Origin: Anaerolineae bacterium
GTDB lineage: Bacteria > Chloroflexota > Anaerolineae > Promineifilales > Promineifilaceae
Direction: 5' to 3'
DNA length: 64,000 nucleotides
NCBI GenBank assembly: GCA_007123775.1
Contig: SLGK01000042.1
Coordinates: 48,252 to 112,251 of the forward strand
Part shown: positions 32,301-39,169 of the stretch, in pieces
Layout: each line of letters starts with the position of its first letter
How positions within the stretch are numbered: position 1 is the first letter of the stretch
Program-made: the position numbers and the translations under genes
Notes under the pieces: model-generated
What the model was told of the DNA's origin: nothing
The model's input: the letters and a program-made list of their open reading frames with translations, nothing else
Database searches by the model: none

Positions 32301-33428
32301 TCATTCTTCCAGAACAATCTCCACAAAACTGGTCTGCTGAGCATAGACCCACACCTCTTTGGTGAGGCGGCGGTTGTCGTCCAGCCGCACCGTCACTTCA
32401 TAATAACCGGTCGGAACGTCATCTATGGCAAAGTTCTCGCGCCAGACGATACTGGGATTCAGGTTATCGTCGGCGTAGGTCGTGGTGGCCAGGTAACGGG
32501 ACTGGCCGTCCAGGCGGCGCAAAGAGACGGGCGCTTCATAGACGAGCGAGCCATCTGGCCAGGTGACGCGACCGGCGACCGTGCCGTGATTGAAGAAAGG
32601 ATAGAGCCATAACAACGGGTTTTGCGTGTGGTAATAGTCGTTACGACCCACGCGCACTTCGAAATGGAGATGCGGCCCATCGGCCACGCCGCTGCCCCCG
32701 GACAGGCCGATCACTTCACCGGCGGCGACCGGTTGCCCTTCACTCACCAATATGTCAGAAAGATGGCCGTAGAGGATGTAGACAGCCTGACCGTGGTGCT
32801 GGCTGTCTAGCTCAATCACAATCAGGTTGCCGTAGAAATTTGGTTGGGGGCCGTAAACGGCCGTTCGGTCATTGCCGGCCACCACCACGGTGCCGTTGGC
32901 GGCGGCCAGCATGGGTGTACCGGTGGGGACCATAAACTCAACCCCATGATGCGGGCGCAGTTGGCCGCCCAATGTGCCGCCGTAGGGATACACTTTGTCG
33001 GTCCAGACCACGCCGCCATCGGGCACGGGGCGGCGCAACCAGTAGTGCTCTTCGGCAGAGGTAGCGGCCAGGCTGGGTGGCGTAAAGGTTGATCTGGGTG
33101 TGCTGCCTTCAACCTGCGTCTGATGAGTAGTCTCATTATCGTTGGTCCGAACGGCCGTATCTGCCGTTGGGTGGGGGGTGGCTGTGGCCGGGGCCGCTAC
33201 CACAATTGCCATTCGTGTGGGCGTACTGGCTTTTACCTGGGGCGGTTGCAGGGGGGTGGGAGATGGGCCAGATGGGTCGGAAACGGCCGTTATTGTTGGT
33301 GGTACGGCCGTTGCGGCCTCCTCTTCAACGACCACATTTGCCAGGGCAGTTGTGTCCAGGTCACAGGCAATCGCCACAGATGGCAGCAGAAAAAAGAGGA
33401 AAAACAGGAATAATTGGCGTTGTTGCAT
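32301..33428 (-). CDS. M23-family peptidase, secreted
   Basis: A protein of 375 residues. A hydrophobic signal sequence (LFLFFLFFLLPSVAIA) is followed by a Pro/Thr/Ala linker of about 110 residues and an M23 (LytM) domain: HHGVEFMVPTGTPMLAA, GNLIVIELD, YGHLSDILVSEGQPV and GPHLHFEVRVG. The HxH motif (HLH) is intact, while the Asp of HxGxD is Glu here (HHGVE), so zinc binding may be altered. The C-terminal 100 residues look like a carboxypeptidase regulatory-type beta sandwich. It acts on peptidoglycan cross-links outside the cell, or is an activator of another hydrolase if inactive. Confidence 0.88.
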   Translation of the reverse strand: MQQRQLFLFFLFFLLPSVAIACDLDTTALANVVVEEEAATAVPPTITAVSDPSGPSPTPLQPPQVKASTPTRMAIVVAAPATATPHPTADTAVRTNDNETTHQTQVEGSTPRSTFTPPSLAATSAEEHYWLRRPVPDGGVVWTDKVYPYGGTLGGQLRPHHGVEFMVPTGTPMLAAANGTVVVAGNDRTAVYGPQPNFYGNLIVIELDSQHHGQAVYILYGHLSDILVSEGQPVAAGEVIGLSGGSGVADGPHLHFEVRVGRNDYYHTQNPLLWLYPFFNHGTVAGRVTWPDGSLVYEAPVSLRRLDGQSRYLATTTYADDNLNPSIVWRENFAIDDVPTGYYEVTVRLDDNRRLTKEVWVYAQQTSFVEIVLEE

Positions 33429-33624
33429 ATTGCGACACCTGTCAGAGTGGGATATTCTTTAACAAAATTTCGTGTTAGAGCAGGTCGTTTGCGCCACTGG
33501 CTGAACGGCTTGGGTAATGCGTTCAACCGTTTATGACCAATGGCCTGTACTTGAATTGCTGCATAGTATACTCATTTTATCGGTCTTTCGTTTTAGTCAC
33601 CAATAAATTAGGGAGTTTATAAAG

Positions 33625-34188
33625 ATGTTCAATAAACGCAATATCTTCATAGGTGTTGCCCTGTTGCTGTTCGGTGGAGCCGCCTACATTGTCTGGATGC
33701 AGTTTGGTCACTTGTGGACGGATCGCATAGGTGCCCAGCTTGGCCTGTACGTAGGTGTTGTGGTTGGGGCCATGACCCTGCCTATTGTACGTGACCCCAC
33801 CGTGTCGGGGCGGGTAATGATTGGGGCCGTTGTCGGCCTGTTGCTCATGGGCTTCATCCAGTTGCTGGAGTTCAGCGAACTGATGCAGGGCGTTCCCGGT
33901 TTCTTGCCAACGGGTGAGATGGCGCTATTGGGACAGTTCGGCCTGTCCACGGTTACTCGGCTGCTGTATGGTGTCGGTGGTGGCATTTTGCTGGCGCTAT
34001 TGATCACCGTGCCCCAGTGGGTTGTGTTGGGAGCGCTGGCGGGCGTTGCCGTGGGTTCTATCACAGGCGGACTGTTCCACGCTTTGTTGCTCAGCCAGGG
34101 GATTGCGCTCAGCCGTGAGCTTTTCTTACTGCTCGTCGGCTTGCTCACTCTCTCCCTGTTCGCCATGCTCGGCTTCTCCAGCGACTGA
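33625..34188 (+). CDS. membrane protein of unknown function
   Basis: A protein of 187 residues with about five hydrophobic segments (FIGVALLLFGGAAYIVWM, LGLYVGVVVGAMTLPIV, MIGAVVGLLLMGFIQLL, LLYGVGGGILLALLITV and LFLLLVGLLTLSLFAMLGF). The ATG at 33625 follows GGGAG. It resembles no family I know. Its 3' end overlaps the convergent DUF4129 gene by 63 nt, an unusually long tail-to-tail overlap. Confidence 0.7.
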   Translation: MFNKRNIFIGVALLLFGGAAYIVWMQFGHLWTDRIGAQLGLYVGVVVGAMTLPIVRDPTVSGRVMIGAVVGLLLMGFIQLLEFSELMQGVPGFLPTGEMALLGQFGLSTVTRLLYGVGGGILLALLITVPQWVVLGALAGVAVGSITGGLFHALLLSQGIALSRELFLLLVGLLTLSLFAMLGFSSD

Positions 34189-35883
34189 CGGGTCAGGGAT
34201 AGACGGCCGTTTCAGGCGCGGCTTCAACGCCTTCCAGGTTGTTTCAACGTTACTGGCCTCATCGTCATCCACCGGCTGACGGCTATAGCGAGCGTGCAAA
34301 AAGGCCTGGGTCATGGCGTCCACTTCCCTGTCCGTTTCCGGCCAGGTTTCGTGTAGAGGTTGCTCATATTCCAGCGGCGTTTGGTGCTGCTGCCGTTCCA
34401 CGCCCGCCGCGCTGGCCTGTCGCACCAGGGCCAGATAGTAATAGCGAATCCGCTCACGCGGCGACAGACGACCCGGCCAGAGTCGCTGCCACCAGGGGAT
34501 TGTGTCGGATTCAAAATCGGCCGTTTCTTTCCTTTGCTTCCTTCTCAAGCCAGCGGCCGGCCACAAATCCTCCACCTTCAGCCGCAGCCCCAGCCCCATC
34601 TGACCGAGCCAGGCCACAAAATCTTGCCACAACTGGCGCAGCAGCCGCGCATTAAACGTATAGCCCCGCTCCCGTAGATAAAAGACAAGTGCCACAATGG
34701 TCACGGTCAGCATAATTGACCAGAAAATCATGCCCAGCAGCAGCGTGGTGGCTTCGCTGGGTGGTTGGGGTGGTGGTGCCGGTGGCGGCGGCTCTGAAAC
34801 CATGTCATCCATCAGTAAATCTTCCGTGTCTACCCCTTCTGGTGTGCGTCCAAACAGAGACAGCAAGGCAATAAACAAGAACGTCACCAGGTAAAAGATG
34901 ACGCCAGCCACATAGACGACGCCAAACACGACCACATCCAGAATACGGCCGATGGGCAGCGTGGAACCGATGGGCACAAAGGCGGCCAGCAGCGCAATGC
35001 CCAGGAGTACCCACAAACTACGCCGTCGCCAGACTGAGGCCAACGTTTCATCTTTGATGACGTCCTCCGCCAGCCAACGGGCGTTGAGCATGGCCAGGCG
35101 GGCCTGACTGAGCAGCCAGAAGCCAACGATGAAATAGCCAACCAGCGCGGCCAGCAGTTCCGGCCTCATGCCCATTGTTACCAGATTGGACCATGAGCCA
35201 GCCCGCACTGCCGCCAGATCAAGCGTGGCCAGGGAGGTAAAGACGGCCAGAGCCACGCCACCCCAAATCCAGCGTTGAAAAAACTCGCGCACCAGCCCGG
35301 CCCGGAAGAGACGTGCTGGCCGGTCTTCGGCGATGGCTTTACGTGCGCTGAACGGTAGGGCGTGGAAGCTGGCTTCGGCCTCGCTAATGGCTAACTGGTT
35401 GAAGATTTCGGCCAGGATGGAAGCTTGCTGCCACACAAAAATCATCAGAATAAAGGCGACGATAAAGAAGGGGTCAAATAGTTCAATGGGTGACTCCTGG
35501 ATGTCGCGCAGCCGGGCGGCGGTAGGCCAGTTACCAGCGACGGCCCAGGTAAAAACGCGCGTGATAAGCAGGATAATGACCAGTTCGGCCGCCCGGTAGG
35601 CCACATTGCTCATTAGTCGCCGGTCTGGATCGCGCAGCCAGAAGGTGGTGTAGATTGACTCCAGGGCGATGATGAAGGCCAGTAGAATAAGGGCACGCCA
35701 GGTCACTTCGTCGTTAAAATTGCTGATGGCCACGAGAGCGCTGGCGGCCAGGCAGGTAATCAGGATGGCAATAAAGAAGGGCTGGGTGACGTAGCGCGTC
35801 CAGGGCGCCGTCATGAAGGGGGTGAGGTCCGGGAGGAAATCGGCCGTTTCGTCTCTGGGAGCATAACCACTTTTCTGGTACAT
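34126..35883 (-). CDS. membrane protein with C-terminal DUF4129
   Basis: A protein of 585 residues; the ATG at 35883 is preferred because upstream in-frame codons are repeat sequence. About eight transmembrane segments occupy the first 450 residues. The C-terminus (SPRERIRYYYLALVRQASAAGVERQQHQTPLEYEQPL) is the DUF4129 signature, usually found in or beside transglutaminase-like proteins of MoxR/DUF58 operons. Here it follows DUF58 in the same direction, but the expected transglutaminase gene is absent. The region before DUF4129 is Pro-rich (PPPPAPPPQPP). Function is unknown beyond the operon context. Confidence 0.82.
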   Translation of the reverse strand: MYQKSGYAPRDETADFLPDLTPFMTAPWTRYVTQPFFIAILITCLAASALVAISNFNDEVTWRALILLAFIIALESIYTTFWLRDPDRRLMSNVAYRAAELVIILLITRVFTWAVAGNWPTAARLRDIQESPIELFDPFFIVAFILMIFVWQQASILAEIFNQLAISEAEASFHALPFSARKAIAEDRPARLFRAGLVREFFQRWIWGGVALAVFTSLATLDLAAVRAGSWSNLVTMGMRPELLAALVGYFIVGFWLLSQARLAMLNARWLAEDVIKDETLASVWRRRSLWVLLGIALLAAFVPIGSTLPIGRILDVVVFGVVYVAGVIFYLVTFLFIALLSLFGRTPEGVDTEDLLMDDMVSEPPPPAPPPQPPSEATTLLLGMIFWSIMLTVTIVALVFYLRERGYTFNARLLRQLWQDFVAWLGQMGLGLRLKVEDLWPAAGLRRKQRKETADFESDTIPWWQRLWPGRLSPRERIRYYYLALVRQASAAGVERQQHQTPLEYEQPLHETWPETDREVDAMTQAFLHARYSRQPVDDDEASNVETTWKALKPRLKRPSIPDPSVAGEAEHGEQGESEQADEQ

Positions 35884-35892
35884 AAGGAATCT

Positions 35893-35960
35893 ATTGCGTA
35901 TTGCGTATTGCGTAGTGCGTAGTGAGTTTCCGATACGCAATACGCACTACGTACTACGCG
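35893..35960. repeat. modular inverted repeat, TATTGCGTAGTGCG family
   Basis: Left arm ATTGCGTATTGCGTATTGCG with TAGTGCG; right arm ATACGCAATACGCACTACGT with ACTACGCG. The right arm encodes the last residues (ARST) and the TAG stop of the DUF58 gene at 35947. Confidence 0.88.
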
Positions 35961-37230
35961 CTTTTCGCCACGGGTCCAAATGTCGCTTGTAGGCCACGTT
36001 ATAGGCCCGAAAGCCAAGCTGCCGCGCCCGCTGCTGCACCTGGCCGAAGCTATAATCGGGCTGGGTCACAATCAGAATCGGGTTCAGGCCGCGCCGCACC
36101 AGGCCGTGGAGCATCTGGCAGGTGGCTTCGTCTCCTTTGGGGCTGATGGTCAGCACGGTAACGCCCCAGTTGAGGCTGTTGAGGGCCAGCGGCGCCCAGG
36201 CCAGGAAGGGGTGGGTTTTTTCCGCCTCCAGCCGGGCCAGTTGTTCCAGGATTTTCATCAGTTGGCCGCGTCCGGTGCGGGGAGTGATAGCCGGTGGCAT
36301 AAAGTGGGCCGGGTTTTGCTCGCGCCGCAGTTGCCCCCGCCATTGGAGACGGCCGCTTACTTCGTCAAACGGCCGTTTTTCGGTGTCACTGTGCAGCAGG
36401 ATAGGGTCCACACCGTTGCTGATCAGTCCCACCGCCTGCCGCTGCTCAACCAGGTGGGCAGCCAGCGAGGCGGCCAGTTCAATAGCCCATTCGACCGTTT
36501 CGTAGCGGGAATGGGCGTGGTAGTCGTCTTGGTAGAGGTTGAGGAGAACGGCCGTTTCCAGCGAAATAGCCGGTTGAAACGTCTTGACCATCAGCTTTTG
36601 GGTGTGGGCCGTCACCTTCCAGTTGATCTGGTGCAGCGGATCACCAGCGCGAAAGTCGCGCACCCCTTGCGGCCGGGCCGGGTCGGCAAACAACTGCTGG
36701 CGGCTGGCAATGGTGCCAAAGGGCAGGCGGGAGGGCAGCCCCAACTGGCTCAGCGGCGTAATGCGCGGGTAGATGGTCAGGTAGTTGGGGTCCAGATAGC
36801 CGGTGTAATCATTGAGCAGGCCGAACAAGTCGCTCGTTTTCAGGCGTAGGGGGCCAAGCTGGTAATAGCCGCGCCGCTGACCCCTGACGGTGTAGGTAAA
36901 TTCGGCCGTGTCGCGGCTGCGTAACGTCAGCACCCGGTTCATACGGGCCTGCCGCTGCAGCTCCACGGCCACCGTTTCATTGAATTCTAGCCAGGGAATA
37001 GCCAGCCGGTTGTCGTTGTAGAGCCTAACCGTCACTTCCACCGGTTCGCCCAAAAAAGCCCGGTCAGTGTATTCTCGCTCCGCCCGCAAGTGGCGCAGCG
37101 AGTAGGGAGTATAAAAGCGGTTCCACAAATAAATGCCCACGCAGACGTAGACAATGTAGAAAATAAAATCCACCCGCAGCACAAAGGCGACGAACAGCAA
37201 AATGATAATGAGGATGGCTAGTTCGCCCAT
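35947..37230 (-). CDS. DUF58 domain protein with two N-terminal membrane segments (copy 2)
   Basis: A protein of 427 residues. The N-terminus (LAILIIILLFVAFVLRVDFIFYIVYVCVGIYL) is a membrane hairpin, followed by a beta-rich domain and the DUF58 signature VRDFRAGDPLHQINWKVTAHTQKLMVKTF. Unlike copy 1 at 16135, the strand after the signature (SLETAVLLNLYQDD) lacks the DxSxS metal site. The start ATG overlaps the toxin stop upstream (TAATG). The last four residues and stop are repeat-derived. It is the usual partner of MoxR, but a toxin-antitoxin pair separates the two here. Confidence 0.88.
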   Translation of the reverse strand: MGELAILIIILLFVAFVLRVDFIFYIVYVCVGIYLWNRFYTPYSLRHLRAEREYTDRAFLGEPVEVTVRLYNDNRLAIPWLEFNETVAVELQRQARMNRVLTLRSRDTAEFTYTVRGQRRGYYQLGPLRLKTSDLFGLLNDYTGYLDPNYLTIYPRITPLSQLGLPSRLPFGTIASRQQLFADPARPQGVRDFRAGDPLHQINWKVTAHTQKLMVKTFQPAISLETAVLLNLYQDDYHAHSRYETVEWAIELAASLAAHLVEQRQAVGLISNGVDPILLHSDTEKRPFDEVSGRLQWRGQLRREQNPAHFMPPAITPRTGRGQLMKILEQLARLEAEKTHPFLAWAPLALNSLNWGVTVLTISPKGDEATCQMLHGLVRRGLNPILIVTQPDYSFGQVQQRARQLGFRAYNVAYKRHLDPWRKARST

Positions 37231-37616
37231 TAGATAATATGACGCTCAATCGTATTCAGAACAAGAGCAAGTGTCGGTGTTTCTGGATTGCCTTCAATCG
37301 TCCCATCACCGTGATGGATGTGATCTGGTGCGTGTGGCAATGCCATGTGATGCCGGGCATTGTCCCAACGCCGGACAAGCTGTTGCTGATTGTTTTGCCA
37401 ATGGAATGAATAGGTGTCAGTAACAAGAGAATCATCCTCAATAACGAGATGCTCAGAGAATTCTAGTAAACCACCATCGCTCAAGTCTGCTCTGACCCGA
37501 ATGTGTCCCCTATTTGAAACCATGCGCTTCTTCACAACGACGAAACGAGCAATGACGACACTTTCAATCAGAAGGCGTTGGTAGGATTCGAACTGAGCAA
37601 CAATAGCACGATTCAT
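37230..37616 (-). CDS. tumE: TumE-family toxin (DUF6516)
   Basis: A protein of 128 residues. ESYQRLLIESVVIARFVVVKKRMVSNRGHIRVRADLSDGGLLEF with the later SFHWQNNQQQLVRRWDNARHHMALPHAPDHIHHGDG segment is the DUF6516/TumE pattern: a beta-strand start, then YSFHW and RWDNA with a His-rich loop (HAPDHIHHG). TumE is the toxin of the TumE/TumA system; its target has not been settled to my knowledge. It begins 2 nt after the antitoxin stop and ends overlapping the DUF58 start, so the pair is embedded in that operon. Confidence 0.85.
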   Translation of the reverse strand: MNRAIVAQFESYQRLLIESVVIARFVVVKKRMVSNRGHIRVRADLSDGGLLEFSEHLVIEDDSLVTDTYSFHWQNNQQQLVRRWDNARHHMALPHAPDHIHHGDGTIEGNPETPTLALVLNTIERHII

Positions 37617-37618
37617 GG

Positions 37619-37939
37619 CTAAGAGAAATCTGGCTCAAGTGCATCCAACGATTTTAAGACTGTCTGATACATATTCCAGGTAGCAGCCCAGTCAAAAAAA
37701 TCCATCTCGTCACCCATTGCACCTTGCTCAAACTTTTTGGCAAACACGGCCGAACTTAGACCATGTTGTCGCTCAAACTGGTCTAGTTCAGCGCGGAGTT
37801 CATCGCGTTGGTTTAACAGCGATTGCCGTTCCTGATCTAGCAATTTGTCCAAAACAGGGTCAATAAGCGCGTCCGATTCGCGCCGGTGCGTTTTGAGATA
37901 GTGTGTTAGTCGTTCAGCTTTTTTGATTGTCGTTTCCAT
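37619..37939 (-). CDS. putative TumA-type antitoxin
   Basis: A protein of 106 residues from the ATG at 37939 (the frame is open further upstream into the MoxR gene but that part is in the wrong frame for MoxR and is a shadow). It is helical and charged: a first helix (ETTIKKAERLTHYLKTHRRE), a Lys/Gln/Glu coiled coil (LLDQERQSLLNQRDELRAELDQFERQHGL) and a C-terminal FDWAATWNMYQTVL segment. Its position before a TumE-family toxin and its size identify it as the antitoxin by context. No DNA-binding motif is obvious. Confidence 0.7.
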   Translation of the reverse strand: METTIKKAERLTHYLKTHRRESDALIDPVLDKLLDQERQSLLNQRDELRAELDQFERQHGLSSAVFAKKFEQGAMGDEMDFFDWAATWNMYQTVLKSLDALEPDFS

Positions 37940-37985
37940 TTTACCCTTCCTGCTGAATACCGTTGACCGAATACTGATAACTACT

Positions 37986-38930
37986 CTACGTCTTCCCCAA
38001 ATCCAGTTCCGTCTCGGTGAGGATTTCGTTGATGATGTCGGTGATGCGCCGGCCGCGCAGGGCACTTTCGGGCTGGACCAGGCAACGGTGGGCCAGAACG
38101 GGGGCGGCCAGTCGCTTGATGTCGTCGGGCAGGACGTAGTCACGGCCTTGCAGGGCGGCGTAGGCCTGGCTGCCCCGGTAGAGGGCGTAGCTGCCGCGCG
38201 GGCTGGCCCCCAGCAGCAAATCTTTGTGGCTGCGCGTGGCAAAAACCAGGCGCACGATGTAGTCGCGCAGGGTGTCGTCTACGTGGACTTCCCACACCTG
38301 GCGGCTGAGGTCGGGGAGTTGCTCACCGGGGACAACGGCCGTTAACTGTTCAATTGGATGTTCCCGCCCTAGGTTGAGGAGCATCTGGTTTTCCCCCTCC
38401 GGGTCCAGATAGCCGAGGCTCAGCTTCATGAAGAAGCGGTCCAGTTGGGCTTCGGGCAGAGGAAAGGTGCCTTCGTATTCGATAGGGTTTTGGGTGGCGA
38501 TGACGAAAAACGGCCGTTCCAGCGAGCGCGTCACCCCATCCACCGTCACCTGCCGTTCGCCCATCGCTTCCAGCAGGGCCGACTGGGTGCGGGGGGTAGC
38601 CCGGTTAATCTCGTCAGCCAGCAAAATGTTGGTGAAGGCGGGACCGGGAATGAAGGTAAAGGCCTGTTCCCGCTGGTCAAAAATAGAGACGCCGGTAACG
38701 TCGTTGGGCAGCAGGTCAGGCGTACACTGCATCCGCTTGAACTCGATGCCCAGGCTGACGGCCAGGGCGCGGGCCAGCATCGTCTTGCCCACGCCGGGCA
38801 CGTCTTCCAGCAGGACGTGGCCTTCGCATAGCATGGCCACTATTAGCAGCTCTAAAGACAGCCGTTTACCAATGATCACCCGCTCTACATTGTCCAGTAA
38901 GGGTTGGCTGAAGGATTGAATTTCGTTCAT
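37986..38930 (-). CDS. MoxR-family AAA+ ATPase (copy 2)
   Basis: A protein of 314 residues. Walker A is GVPGVGKT, Walker B is ILLADEINRATPRTQSALLEAMGE; the sensor FFVIATQNPIEYEGTFPLPEAQLDRFFMKL follows and the C-terminal lid holds LLLGASPRGSYAL and YVLPDDIKRLA. It is first in a leftward operon MoxR - antitoxin - toxin - DUF58 - DUF4129. In relatives MoxR is normally next to DUF58, so the toxin-antitoxin pair looks like a later insertion. Confidence 0.94.
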   Translation of the reverse strand: MNEIQSFSQPLLDNVERVIIGKRLSLELLIVAMLCEGHVLLEDVPGVGKTMLARALAVSLGIEFKRMQCTPDLLPNDVTGVSIFDQREQAFTFIPGPAFTNILLADEINRATPRTQSALLEAMGERQVTVDGVTRSLERPFFVIATQNPIEYEGTFPLPEAQLDRFFMKLSLGYLDPEGENQMLLNLGREHPIEQLTAVVPGEQLPDLSRQVWEVHVDDTLRDYIVRLVFATRSHKDLLLGASPRGSYALYRGSQAYAALQGRDYVLPDDIKRLAAPVLAHRCLVQPESALRGRRITDIINEILTETELDLGKT

Positions 38931-39007
38931 GGGTTGATCATACCATCAAACGGCCGTTTTTGCTTGTTAGAATTCCGGCTTTGAGATAACGTAACTGGAA
39001 AATAGTA

Positions 39008-39160
39008 ACGCGGAGATGCGCGGAGGAGTCGCTGAGATACACAGAGAAAAGCAGAGAGAAACTGGTGAATCTTCACGCTCTTTGCGTCTTCGCGGCAAAT
39101 TGATACAAAAAGTAAATCTCCGCGTATCTCTGCGGTCCTCAGCGAACCTCTGCGTTCCTA
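39008..39160. repeat. modular inverted repeat, CGCGGAGATGCGCGGAGG family
   Basis: Left arm AACGCGGAGATGCGCGGAGG with AGTCGCTGAGATACACAGAG; right arm ATCTCCGCGTATCTCTGCGG with TCCTCAGCGAACCTCTGCGT. A second small inverted part (ACGCTCTTTGCGTCTTCGCGG) lies in the middle. At about 150 nt it fills most of the space between MoxR and the methyltransferase gene. Confidence 0.82.
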
Positions 39161-39169
39161 CTGAAATCC

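Noticed and set aside
10022..33575. CATAGTATACTCATT shared by the spacers near 10028 and 33561 as a regulatory site
   Set aside because: One shared 15-mer in 64 kb is within chance, and the spacing to the genes differs (about 110 and 50 bases).
37940..38242. N-terminal extension of the TumA-like antitoxin over the MoxR gene
   Set aside because: The extra residues are Pro/Thr/Ser-rich and lie in an antisense-like shadow frame of the MoxR C-terminus; the ATG at 37939 begins a normal helical protein.
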